Part shown: piece after piece, positions 8,757-17,435 of the stretch
Layout: every line of letters begins with the position of its first letter
Numbering within the stretch: the first letter of the stretch is position 1
Assembly (NCBI GenBank): GCA_020845495.1
Contig: JADLFM010000046.1
Location: 1-64,000 of the forward strand
Origin: Chloroflexota bacterium
GTDB lineage: Bacteria > Chloroflexota > UBA6077 > JACCZL01
Direction of reading: 5' to 3'
DNA: 64,000 nucleotides
Notes under the pieces: generated by a model
Told to the model about the DNA's origin: nothing
Seen by the model: only the letters and a program-made list of their open reading frames with translations
The model's database searches: none
Position numbers and translations under genes: made by a program

Positions 8757-11042
8757 TCAGACGCGCGGCGAGACGTAGATCGCCGCGAACAGCACTACCC
8801 ACACCGCGTCCACGAAGTGCCAGTACACCGAGACCGCCATGGCTGCCGTATGGGTGCCTCGCCGATACGCGCGTGTGGACGACGTCCACACCAACGTCGA
8901 TAGCGCCACCAGTCCCATCGTCACATGCGCGCCGTGGAAGCCGGTCAGGGTGTAGAAGATCGAGGTAAAGAGGTTCCGGTCGACCGTGGCGCCCACGGCG
9001 ATCATCTCGAAGTACTCTGTCACCTCGCCGACCAGGAACGTCACCCCAAGCGCGATGGTCGCGAGCAGCCACAGCCGGTAGCCGCGCCGGTCACCCTGAT
9101 TCAACCGCCTGTCGGCGTACCAGAGCGTCGCGCTGCTAACCCAGAGTGCCGCGCTGAAGGGAATCATCCGCAGCACGTTGAGGTCGAGCGGCGTCGGGCC
9201 GGCCACGTCGCGGTAGCTGTACCAGGCGAAGGTCGTAAGCAATGAGCCGAAGAAGAAGACCTCGGACGAAATGAAGACGATCGTCCCGACCACGGGCGTC
9301 GGCAGGCGCTCGAGGAAATCCGTCACCGTGCGCATCGCCTCGACCGGCCCTGAGCCCTCGCCAGTCACCTCGCGGCCGACGTCGGTTTCGGTATCGTCGC
9401 CTCGGCGGGCCCGCACCTTCAGGTCATAGAGCGGTCGGGCGCTCGTGATCGGCGGAACGCTCACAAAGTTGTAGGGTGGCGGCGGTGAGGTGGTGGCCCA
9501 CTCGAGCGTCCAGGCGTCCCAGGGGTCGTTGCCGGCGATCTGTCCAGCCCGAAGGCTGCGATACACGTTCCAGAGGAACACCAGGACCGACACCCCCAGG
9601 ATGGCCGAGCCGACCGTCTCAATGAGGTTGATCGTGCCCCAGCCGGGTATATCCGGATAGGTGAAGACGCGCCGCGGCATGCCCATCAGGCCAAGGATGT
9701 GCATCGGGAAGAAGGTCAGGTTGAACCCGATGAAGGTCAGCCAGAAATGCCACTTCCCAAGCTTCTCGGAGAGCATCCGGCCGGACAACTTGGGGAACCA
9801 GTAGTAGGCGCCGGCATTGAGTCCGAAGTAGGTGCCACCGAAGAGCACGTAGTGAAAGTGAGCCACGATGTAGTAGGAATCCGTCACCTGCCAGTCGATC
9901 GGGACGATCGCGAAATGGACGCCGCTGAGCCCCCCGATCGTGAACATGGCCAGGAACCCGATCGCGAACCACATCGACGTTGTCAGGCGGATCCGGCCGC
10001 CCCACATCGTCGCCAGCCAGCTAAAGATCTTGACTCCGGTCGGCACGGCAATCGCCATGCTGGCCGCCCCGAAGAACGCATCCGGGATGTAGCCCATACC
10101 GACTGCAAACATGTGATGGGCCCACACCAGCATGCTGTAGAACCCGATGGCGATCCCCGAGAACACCAGGAACACGTACCCGAAGATCGGCTTCCTGGAG
10201 AAGACTGGCACGACCTCGGACATGATCCCGAAGGCCGGCAAGACCATGATGTAGACCTCAGGGTGTCCGAAGAACCAGAACAGGTGTTGCCAGAGGACGA
10301 CATCGCCTCCGGACTGTGGAATGAAGAATTTGGTATTGAGGTAACGGTCGAACAGGATCTCGATCTGGGCGGCAGTCAGCGCAGGAATCGCCCAGATCAG
10401 CAGGCCACCTGTGACCACGCACATCCACACGAAGACCGGGATACGCATCAGCGTCATGCCCGGTGTTCGCAGTTTGACGACTGTCACGATCAGGTTGATG
10501 CCGGTGACGATCGAGCCGATGCCCGAGATCAGCAGTGCGGTGATCCAATAGTCGATGCTTGGTTGGAGCGTATATGGTCGTTCGGTGAGATTCGCGTATG
10601 CGAACCACCCCTGGTCTGGAGGTGTACCGTTAAGAAAACTGTAGTAGAACAGAAGTGCTGAAAAGAGGAGTGCCCAATAACTGAAGGCATTCAGACGCGG
10701 AAAGGCCATCTCCCGCGCACCGATCATGATTGGCACAAAGTAGTTCGCAAAGCCAAGCAAGATCGGCATGACGACGAAGAAGATCATCGTAGTGCCGTGA
10801 GCTGTGAACACAGCATTGAATGCCAATGGGGTGAGAAAATCATTACGCGGTGTCGAAAGCTGGATCCGCATCAGGAGTGCTTCGATACCTCCGATGAGGA
10901 AGAAGATGAGCGTGGTGACGAGGTAGAGGATGCCGATCCGCTTATGATCGAGGGTGGCAATCCACTTCCAGGCACGTTCACCCCGATCGCCTCGATTGCC
11001 CTCTGAGTCGCCATGAGGCAACGGCTGCGCCATTGTCGCCAT
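8757..11042 (-). CDS. ctaD: Cytochrome c oxidase subunit I+III fusion
   Basis: This 761-residue integral membrane protein carries the O2-reducing centre. Residues about 20-540 are subunit I: a heme a ligand His in FTAHGTTMIFF, the CuB segment FGHPEVYIM with the cross-linked His/Tyr and the D-channel Glu (A1-type), the CuB pair WAHHMF, and HFHYVLFGG for the heme a3 and heme a ligands. After a charged linker, residues about 568-761 form a subunit III domain (FISSEVFFFGSL, FHGAHVTMGL, YWHFVDAVWVVLF). Fusion of I and III is known in caa3 oxidases of Thermus-like and Chloroflexota lineages. It follows the subunit II gene by 45 bases and precedes the small subunit IV-like gene, so it is operonic. 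Either of two close Met codons (residues 1 and 4) could be the start. Confidence 0.95.
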   Translation of the reverse strand: MATMAQPLPHGDSEGNRGDRGERAWKWIATLDHKRIGILYLVTTLIFFLIGGIEALLMRIQLSTPRNDFLTPLAFNAVFTAHGTTMIFFVVMPILLGFANYFVPIMIGAREMAFPRLNAFSYWALLFSALLFYYSFLNGTPPDQGWFAYANLTERPYTLQPSIDYWITALLISGIGSIVTGINLIVTVVKLRTPGMTLMRIPVFVWMCVVTGGLLIWAIPALTAAQIEILFDRYLNTKFFIPQSGGDVVLWQHLFWFFGHPEVYIMVLPAFGIMSEVVPVFSRKPIFGYVFLVFSGIAIGFYSMLVWAHHMFAVGMGYIPDAFFGAASMAIAVPTGVKIFSWLATMWGGRIRLTTSMWFAIGFLAMFTIGGLSGVHFAIVPIDWQVTDSYYIVAHFHYVLFGGTYFGLNAGAYYWFPKLSGRMLSEKLGKWHFWLTFIGFNLTFFPMHILGLMGMPRRVFTYPDIPGWGTINLIETVGSAILGVSVLVFLWNVYRSLRAGQIAGNDPWDAWTLEWATTSPPPPYNFVSVPPITSARPLYDLKVRARRGDDTETDVGREVTGEGSGPVEAMRTVTDFLERLPTPVVGTIVFISSEVFFFGSLLTTFAWYSYRDVAGPTPLDLNVLRMIPFSAALWVSSATLWYADRRLNQGDRRGYRLWLLATIALGVTFLVGEVTEYFEMIAVGATVDRNLFTSIFYTLTGFHGAHVTMGLVALSTLVWTSSTRAYRRGTHTAAMAVSVYWHFVDAVWVVLFAAIYVSPRV

Positions 11043-11087
11043 CTCGTGGTCAATCCTTTCTCGTCCGTGAGCCGTCCGCTCGGTCAG

Positions 11088-12014
11088 TTACTTGAGGCTG
11101 TCGAGGTAGGCGGCGATGGCCGCGAGATCGTCCCCTGTGAAGTTGGTGAACGCCGGCATGTGAATGCCAGGCTTGATCGCCTGTGCGTCGTGGATCCAGA
11201 TCATCAGGTTCTCGGGGGTATTGGTGATGACCCCGGCGCCGAGCGTCTCGCGGCTACCCAGGTGGGAGAGATTCGGCCCGACCGTACCATCCGCATTCGT
11301 TCCGGCCACGGTGTGGCAACTGACACAGGTGCTGCTCATGAACAGGTGCTGACCGCGCGCGATGAGCGCCCCCTGACCGGGTACGGCCGGGCTCGCCTGG
11401 CCGCTCACCCAGGCGTTGAAGCGATCGGCTGGCTCAGCGATGAGCCGGATGCGCATCCAGGCGTGCTCGTTGCCACAATACTCGGCACACGCACCCTCGA
11501 TGACACCTGCTTCGGTGATGTGGATATTGATCGTGTTCAGCTTGCCTGGGATCACGTCCTTCTTCCAGCCGATACGGGGCACCCAGAAGCTGTGGATGAC
11601 GTCCTCTGACATCAGTTGCAGTTGCACCGGCATGTCCACCGGCAGATGGAGCTCGTTGGCCGTCACAACCCCGAGATCGGGATAGCGGAACTCCCAGAAC
11701 CACTGATGCCCGATCACCTGAACCCGCAGCGCTGATGGCTGCTCGGCGTCCACGATACTCATCGTCCGGAGTGTGAGGTTGAAGAACAGCACCAGCAGCG
11801 CGATGGGAATCACCGTCCAGGTAATCTCCAGGTTTCGGTTTCCGTGCACCTGCTCGGGATCCGGCACGCCGGGTCGGCCGCGGAACCGGATCAGGCAGAT
11901 CGCGATCACGCCGTACACCAGGAGGAGAATCAGCGCCGACGGGAGCAGTGCGTACAGGAACAGATTGGCGACGGACGTACCCTGGGTGGTGATAGGGAGG
12001 AAGGCTTCTGGCAC
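11088..12014 (-). CDS. ctaC: Cytochrome c oxidase subunit II with fused cytochrome c (caa3 type)
   Basis: This 308-residue protein is the electron entry subunit. Two membrane helices lie at about residues 17-40 and 65-85. The CuA cupredoxin domain follows, with ligands in IHSFWVP and in CAEYCGNEHAWM (two Cys, His, Met, plus the bridging Glu carbonyl). A C-terminal cytochrome c domain carries CVSCH, and the axial Met is probably that of IHMPAF. The start is GTG at 12014 with GGAG 8 bases upstream; no Met nearby fits as well. It is the first gene of the minus-strand respiratory operon that ends at the cytochrome b gene. Confidence 0.95.
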   Translation of the reverse strand: MPEAFLPITTQGTSVANLFLYALLPSALILLLVYGVIAICLIRFRGRPGVPDPEQVHGNRNLEITWTVIPIALLVLFFNLTLRTMSIVDAEQPSALRVQVIGHQWFWEFRYPDLGVVTANELHLPVDMPVQLQLMSEDVIHSFWVPRIGWKKDVIPGKLNTINIHITEAGVIEGACAEYCGNEHAWMRIRLIAEPADRFNAWVSGQASPAVPGQGALIARGQHLFMSSTCVSCHTVAGTNADGTVGPNLSHLGSRETLGAGVITNTPENLMIWIHDAQAIKPGIHMPAFTNFTGDDLAAIAAYLDSLK

Positions 12015-12363
12015 GTGAGCGCTCCAGATGATTCGATCGGTGCCGGCGGCCGCCGGCTTGCATCGGCCGCGATGCAGGTCCGGACCGATGCCTGAGCATC
12101 TGTTGAGCGCGGCGAACAGCAGGATTCAGGCCAGCATCACGAACACTCGTAGCAAATATGCGGCCACAAATTGCTATATGCCTATGACTCTGGCTGAGAA
12201 AACGCCGCGAGGTGGCGAGGATGCGAGCGCTCGGCGATGCGTGCCAGGACGCGATGCGCTACCTTCAGGTAGACGGCACACCATCAGACGACAGGCGAGG
12301 CGACAGTACACCCAGTACACCCAGTACACCCAGTACACCCCACGCGGGCTGAGGAGGGGTTGC
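12015..12363. other. Divergent intergenic region between the respiratory operon and a DUF4432 gene
   Basis: No gene is seen. The region must carry promoters for both the minus-strand oxidase operon and the plus-strand DUF4432 gene. The 12150-12190 stretch is noticeably AT-richer than its surroundings. The right part has a short tandem repeat at 12305-12340, listed separately. Confidence 0.5.
12305..12340. repeat. (AGTACACCC)x4 perfect tandem repeat
   Basis: Four identical 9-base units lie 24 bases before the ATG of the DUF4432 gene and just upstream of its ribosome binding site. They would fall in the untranslated leader or core promoter. Confidence 0.9.
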
Positions 12364-13410
12364 ATGGTGCAGCTCTACGGCAAGACCTGGACGCGCGCCG
12401 ACCTGACGCGCTACGTAGCGGACATGGATCAGATCGGCGGCATTCGCCCGGTCGCATTTCAGGACGGGCCGGAAGCGGGAGTCCGTGCGCTAGAAGTCCG
12501 GACCGGGGCCGGTCTGGCCTTCACCATCCTGGCTGACCGAGCGATGGACGTCGGCCTCGCCGAGATCGATGGCGTGCCGCTCTCCTTCCTGACCGGCGTG
12601 GGGTACGTCCATCCGACCTACTACTCGGCGTCGGGGCAGGACTGGCTCCGGACGTTCCCCGGCGGGCTGTTCGTTACCGGTGGGCTCGATACGTTCGGGC
12701 AGCCCTCACGCGACGCCGGCAGCGACTTTGGCTTGCATGGCCGAGCGACGGCGCTGCCCGCCTGCGGGCTTGCCTGGGACGCCGACTGGGAGGGTGACGA
12801 GTACGTCTTGCGGGCGCGCGGCCGGATGAAGCAGGTGTCGATGCACGGCGAGCAACTCCAATTGACGCGCCAGATCACCGCTCGGCTCGGCGAAAATCGC
12901 TTTGCCGTGCACGACGTGGTCGAGAATCTGGCCGGCCGCCCTGAGCCGCACATGATGCTCTACCACTTCAACGTCGGCTTCCCGCTCCTCGACGACGGCA
13001 CCGAGCTCGAGGTACGCGCGAGCCGCACGGTGGGGCTGGACGAGCGCTCCCGAGCCGTCGAGTCGACGGCCCACACGGCGCACGGCCCGGTCTACGGCTT
13101 CGAGGAGGAGGTACTGGTCCACGACGTGGAGCCAGACGCAGACGGCTGGATCACGGCGCGGGTGGTGAACACTGCGTTCGGCGGCGGGCGCGGGCTGGCG
13201 CTCGCGATCCGCTACCGGAAGGACGAGCTACCGTATCTCTGGCAGTGGCGGAACCTGCGTGAGCGGGCCTACGTGATGGGCGTCGAGCCGGGCAACGCCG
13301 ACATGCGCGGTCGGGCCTACAACCGCGAGCACGGCACCCTGCCCGTACTGGAGCCAGGCGAGCGCCGCGAGTATCACCTGGAGGTGGCGGCGCTGCTCGG
13401 GCCGCGCTGA
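12364..13410 (+). CDS. DUF4432 aldose-1-epimerase-like protein
   Basis: This 348-residue cytosolic protein belongs, by its sequence features, to the DUF4432 group within the galactose-mutarotase fold. It has LEVRTGAGLAFTILADRAMDVG near the N-terminus, FGLHGRAT in the middle and MMLYHFNVGFPLL further on. The conserved His and acidic residues fit carbohydrate binding. The family's exact reaction is not established, though members often sit in sugar catabolic loci. I chose ATG at 12364, with GAGGAGGGG about 5 bases upstream, over an upstream in-frame extension starting at 12028 that is low in recognisable sequence. It converges with the peptide ABC genes on the other strand. Confidence 0.8.
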   Translation: MVQLYGKTWTRADLTRYVADMDQIGGIRPVAFQDGPEAGVRALEVRTGAGLAFTILADRAMDVGLAEIDGVPLSFLTGVGYVHPTYYSASGQDWLRTFPGGLFVTGGLDTFGQPSRDAGSDFGLHGRATALPACGLAWDADWEGDEYVLRARGRMKQVSMHGEQLQLTRQITARLGENRFAVHDVVENLAGRPEPHMMLYHFNVGFPLLDDGTELEVRASRTVGLDERSRAVESTAHTAHGPVYGFEEEVLVHDVEPDADGWITARVVNTAFGGGRGLALAIRYRKDELPYLWQWRNLRERAYVMGVEPGNADMRGRAYNREHGTLPVLEPGERREYHLEVAALLGPR

Positions 13411-13489
13411 CGGGCCGAGCACCTGCGGCGCTCTCGATGCGGTGTCATGGTGAGCGCCGGCTCGTTCACAATTCGGGGCGGCATCAGCC

Positions 13490-14404
13490 TCAGTCGCGGC
13501 GCAGACGCGGGTCCAGGATGTCGCGGAGAGCGTCGCCGGCGAGGTTCCAGCCGAGCACGGTGACGCTCAACGCCACGGCCGGCGCGATCAGCAGGTGCGG
13601 ATCAGTGAGCATATACTGGCGGGCGTTCGCGACCATGCTGCCCCAGGATGCCGTCGGGGGCGGAGCACCCATACCAAGAAAGCTCAAGTACGCCTCGGTG
13701 AGGATTGCCCCACCGAGCGCCGACGTCCCGAGGATGATGACCGGCGCCAGGACGTTCGGCAGGATGTGGCGCGCCATGATTCGCCCGTCCGTGCAACCGA
13801 CCACCCGCGCCGCGTCAACATAGGTCTCATGCTTCAGGCTGAGTACCGCCGATCGTACGACGCGATTCGTGTATGGGATCTGGACGATGCCGATGGCCAG
13901 GATGACGTTCATCAGGCTCGACCCGAGCACTGCCATCAAGAGAAGCGCCAGAATCAGCGAGGGGATCGCCTGCTGACTGTCCATCACCCGTTGCAGCAGC
14001 AGGTCGACAGTCCCGCCACGATAGCCGCTGACGACGCCGACGATCGTGCCGCCAAGCGTACCGATGCCCACCGCGAGCAGGCCGACCAGCAGCGAGACGC
14101 GCGCACCATAGATGATCCGGCTGAGGATGTCCCGACCGGACTCGTCAGTGCCGAGGATGAACGGAACGCCGGATGGGGCAAGCTCGCCTGGGCGCGCCAA
14201 CGTCTTGCCGACGTAGATGCGATACGGGTCATGGGGGGCGACCAGATCGGCCAGTGCGGCGAGCAGGATGACGCCGGTGATGACCGTAAACGCGACGGCG
14301 GCGAGAGGCCGGCGCCGGATCGCGGTAGTCCAGCGGGCTCGGCCGCCCCGCGCACGCGGCGGAACAGTCTGCTCGACGCCAGCGACCGCGACGTGGCTGC
14401 TCAT
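13490..14404 (-). CDS. Peptide/nickel-type ABC permease, DppC-like
   Basis: This 304-residue inner-membrane permease has an N-terminal helix (ITGVILLAALADLVAP) followed by the OppC-type pattern DPYRIYV, LGTDESGRDILSRIIYGAR and the core permease domain with about five helices. The cytoplasmic EAA loop is EAYLSFLGMGAPPPTASWG. It is the last gene of a binding protein, DppB, DppC set; no DppD/DppF ATPase lies nearby. The start codon sits in a 14-base unit present three times (see the repeat entry). The permease reads through only from the innermost ATG at 14404. Confidence 0.92.
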   Translation of the reverse strand: MSSHVAVAGVEQTVPPRARGGRARWTTAIRRRPLAAVAFTVITGVILLAALADLVAPHDPYRIYVGKTLARPGELAPSGVPFILGTDESGRDILSRIIYGARVSLLVGLLAVGIGTLGGTIVGVVSGYRGGTVDLLLQRVMDSQQAIPSLILALLLMAVLGSSLMNVILAIGIVQIPYTNRVVRSAVLSLKHETYVDAARVVGCTDGRIMARHILPNVLAPVIILGTSALGGAILTEAYLSFLGMGAPPPTASWGSMVANARQYMLTDPHLLIAPAVALSVTVLGWNLAGDALRDILDPRLRRD

Positions 14405-14432
14405 ACGTGGCTACTCATACGTGGCTACTCAT
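14391..14432 (-). repeat. 14-bp unit in triplicate, each copy carrying an ATG
   Basis: On the minus strand the unit ATGAGTAGCCACGT occurs twice in tandem, followed by a third copy with one base change that is the real permease start. The first two ATGs each read MSSHV and then a TGA that overlaps the next ATG. The result is two five-codon mini-cistrons coupled to the permease start. The period of 14 is not a multiple of three, so the copies cannot simply extend the protein. Confidence 0.85.
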
Positions 14433-14466
14433 ACTGGTGGGGCCTCTCGCTCGTTGAGCCACATGC

Positions 14467-15417
14467 CTAGCGGTACCGGACGCGCGGATCGAGCACTCCA
14501 TAAAAGAGGTCGATCGCGAGATTGAACAGGACGAAGACGGTCGCGATGAACAGGACGTTGCCCTGCAACTGGGTGTAATCGCGAAGCTGAATCGAGGTCA
14601 GAGTCAGCAGCCCCATCCCCGGGAAGGCGAAGATCGCCTCGATGATGACGGTCCCGCCGAGCAGCCGCCCGAAGTCGCTGCCGATCAGGGTCACGACCGG
14701 GATCAGTGATGCCTTCAGAACATGGCGCGAGACGATGGCCATGCCGGACAGCCCTTTGGCGCGCGCCGTCCGCACGAAGTCGCTCCGTAACACTTCGAGG
14801 ACAGACGAGCGCGTCAGGCGCATGATCTGGCCTGCCAGGATTGCGCCAAGCGCGATGGTGGCGGGGATCACCTGTTGAAGGTTCGTCAGTGGGTCTTGGA
14901 AGAGCGACGCCAGCCCGAGCGGTGGGAAATACCCCCACCAGAGCGACGGAAAGAGGATCAACGAGGTCGCGATGACGAAGCTCGGCACCGATAAGGCCAG
15001 CATCGCGAGCACCCGCCCAAGGTAGTCGATCCAGGTATCCTGATACACCGCCGATGCGACGCCGATCGGGACGGCGATGAGGGTTCCAAAGAGCAGCGAG
15101 AGGATCGCAAGCTCAGCCGTGATCGGGATGCGACTCGCGATCTCGGCAAGGACCGGCCGAAATGTGTTCATCGACGTACCGAAGTCACCGTGGAGCACTC
15201 CCACGATCCAGCGGGCGTACTGGACGTACCCGGGTAGGTCCAGCCCAAGCTCGGCCCGCATCTGGGCGATCTGCTCCGGCCGGGCCGAGAACTCGCCCTG
15301 CATCTTGGCGAGGATCACGTCGCCTGGAACCATCCGGATCGCGATGAACACGATAAGGCTGACTCCCCAGAGCACCGGGAGTGTCAGCAGCAGCCGTCGC
15401 ACGACGTAGCGGATCAT
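14467..15417 (-). CDS. Peptide/nickel-type ABC permease, DppB-like
   Basis: This 316-residue inner-membrane permease begins with the DppB-type sequence MIRYVVRRLLLTLPVLWGVS and has a short periplasmic segment with RMVPGD. The permease core includes the EAA loop region GGTVIIEAIFAFPGMGLL and ends ILDPRVRYR. It lies 13 bases downstream of the binding-protein gene and upstream of the DppC-like gene, so the three should be co-transcribed and form the membrane channel for peptides or a related solute. Confidence 0.93.
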   Translation of the reverse strand: MIRYVVRRLLLTLPVLWGVSLIVFIAIRMVPGDVILAKMQGEFSARPEQIAQMRAELGLDLPGYVQYARWIVGVLHGDFGTSMNTFRPVLAEIASRIPITAELAILSLLFGTLIAVPIGVASAVYQDTWIDYLGRVLAMLALSVPSFVIATSLILFPSLWWGYFPPLGLASLFQDPLTNLQQVIPATIALGAILAGQIMRLTRSSVLEVLRSDFVRTARAKGLSGMAIVSRHVLKASLIPVVTLIGSDFGRLLGGTVIIEAIFAFPGMGLLTLTSIQLRDYTQLQGNVLFIATVFVLFNLAIDLFYGVLDPRVRYR

Positions 15418-15430
15418 GCCACCTCGCCAC

Positions 15431-17269
15431 TCAGCCCTTGTCCACCCAGATGCGCTCGGAGTGGATCCAGCCGAGCTGCCAGTGGAACGGCCAGTTCTTC
15501 GCCCACGGCTGGTTTACCAGTGTATCGACCACGTCGTAGTGAGGGATCGAGTACATCTGGTCGTACACGCGCTGCTGGATCTGGTCGACGATCTGCTTCC
15601 GCTTACCGACATCCAGTTCGACGGCCTGAGCCTCGGCCAGTTTGTCCAACTCCGGATCCTTGATCCGGCTGTAGTTACGCTGGCCTTCCGAGTGGTAGAG
15701 CTGACGGGTAGCGGCGTCGATCGAGGCCGAACTGAAGCCAACGCCGTTCCCGAGGACGTGGAAGTTCCCGGTCTGCCGCTTCTCGTACGAGGCCGGCACG
15801 TCGGTCGGGTCGATGACGGCGTTCAGGCCGACGTCCTTCCAGGACTGCTGAACGATCTCGACCAGGATCTTGTCGGCCGGTGTGGTACCGGGATGGAGGT
15901 CGATCGGGAGCTCCAGCCCCTCGACGCCGGCTTCTTTGATCAGCGCCCGCGCCTTGTCGGGGTTGTACTGGAGGTACTCCAGCGTCTTGAGCTTCTCCTC
16001 GGGCCAGGCGTACTGCTTGAACGAGGCCGTGATGAAGCCGGCCCACTGTGCGGCACCCTGCTGCACGTCCTTGATGATGGCGTCGCGGTTCAGAGCCATC
16101 GAGGCGGCCCGGCGCACCCGCACGTCGTCCCAGGGTTTCTTGGTCACGTTGAGGATCAGGCCGCCGCCGGAGAGGAAATGGACGCCATCCCAGCGCTGCT
16201 GGCCGGGCATACTCTGAATGATCCCGTCCACGTCCTTGCGGGCCGGCTGGAAGCCCCAGCGATGGCCGGCGATCTTGCCCGAACGGTACGCTGCGAGGCG
16301 GGTAGCATAGTCCGGCATGATGTAGCAGACGATGTTGTCGAGGTAGGGAAGGGCCTTGCCATCTAGCTCCGACACTTCCCAGTAGTCGGGGTTACGGGCG
16401 AGCTCCACCTTGACGCCCGGCTCCCAGTTCTTCCACATGTATGGGCCGGTCCCGATCATCCGGGAGCGGTAGTTGCCATCCTGGTCGAAGACTTCTTTGG
16501 CCAGAATGGTGTTGTTGTCAACCGCCATGTTGAGGAGCGCTTCGGCGTTCGGCCTGTCCGAGTGAAAAACGACGGTGTACTTATCCGGCGTCTCCACCCT
16601 GGTGACCCACTCCCAGAGCCAGGCGTACTCCTTTGACTTCGTCTTGTAATAGTCGACGGTCCAGGCCACGTCATCCGAGGTGAACTCGCGGCCGTTGACC
16701 GGCGGGACGTTGTGCCAGCGGATGCCCTGATGGAGTTTGAAGGTCCAGGTCTTACCGTCCGGCGAGACGGTCCAGGAATCGGCCATGTCTGGCTCGACGT
16801 CGATATCGTAGTAGTCGGTCCCTCGGAACTGGACGAGCCGGCGGTAGACCAGGCTCGATGTGATCCGCAGCGGTCCGTTCACCGACTGCATCACCTCGAG
16901 CGTCTCGGGATCCTTCCCAACCGACGTCTCGAGCGTGCCACCTCGCTTCGGCGGTCCCGGATCCTGCTCGCGGACGAGTGTCGCGCGGCCGGTCGCGGGC
17001 TTCGCGGCAGCCGCCGCCTGGGTCGGCTGCCCGGACACCGACGTGCTCGCCGTCGACTGGACCGCCGGCGCCTGCTGCGCGGTCGGCTGGGCTGTCGGGG
17101 CCGGACGCGGCGTCGAAGTCGGAACGACCGGGCCGGACGGCTTCGCGGCCGGCGCCTGCTGCGCGCACGCCTGGAAGAGCGGCGCCGAGAGACCCGCCCC
17201 CGCAATCAGCAGTGCCTTCCGCAAGAAGCTGCGCCGGGACATGGCTCCATCACCCGTCGATCGCATCAT
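15431..17269 (-). CDS. Peptide-type ABC substrate-binding lipoprotein
   Basis: This 612-residue protein is an SBP family 5 (DppA/OppA-like) extracellular binding protein. The N-terminus has a twin-arginine motif (MSRRSFLRK), a hydrophobic stretch and a lipobox (LFQAC), followed by a long Ala/Pro/Gln/Thr-rich tether to about residue 95. The binding domain contains the family signature region EPDMADSWTVSPDGKTWTFK. The open frame extends to 17572, but the extension is Arg/Ser-rich shadow sequence. I place the start at ATG 17269 (17266 is equivalent), with GAGAGGGGG just upstream. It is first in the operon with the two permeases. The substrate is not evident. Confidence 0.9.
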   Translation of the reverse strand: MMRSTGDGAMSRRSFLRKALLIAGAGLSAPLFQACAQQAPAAKPSGPVVPTSTPRPAPTAQPTAQQAPAVQSTASTSVSGQPTQAAAAAKPATGRATLVREQDPGPPKRGGTLETSVGKDPETLEVMQSVNGPLRITSSLVYRRLVQFRGTDYYDIDVEPDMADSWTVSPDGKTWTFKLHQGIRWHNVPPVNGREFTSDDVAWTVDYYKTKSKEYAWLWEWVTRVETPDKYTVVFHSDRPNAEALLNMAVDNNTILAKEVFDQDGNYRSRMIGTGPYMWKNWEPGVKVELARNPDYWEVSELDGKALPYLDNIVCYIMPDYATRLAAYRSGKIAGHRWGFQPARKDVDGIIQSMPGQQRWDGVHFLSGGGLILNVTKKPWDDVRVRRAASMALNRDAIIKDVQQGAAQWAGFITASFKQYAWPEEKLKTLEYLQYNPDKARALIKEAGVEGLELPIDLHPGTTPADKILVEIVQQSWKDVGLNAVIDPTDVPASYEKRQTGNFHVLGNGVGFSSASIDAATRQLYHSEGQRNYSRIKDPELDKLAEAQAVELDVGKRKQIVDQIQQRVYDQMYSIPHYDVVDTLVNQPWAKNWPFHWQLGWIHSERIWVDKG

Positions 17270-17435
17270 CGCCCCCTCTCCGGCCGTCATGGCCGGACCT
17301 GTTCCCTGATGTGCCGCCCCCGATCGTTCGGGGGGCGCACCTCCACTCCCCAGGTCCGTCGCCGGGTGTCGACCCAGCCTCCTGACCACCCGCCACTGTG
17401 CACGCCTGGGCATGCGCGGCGGCTCACGAATCTGC

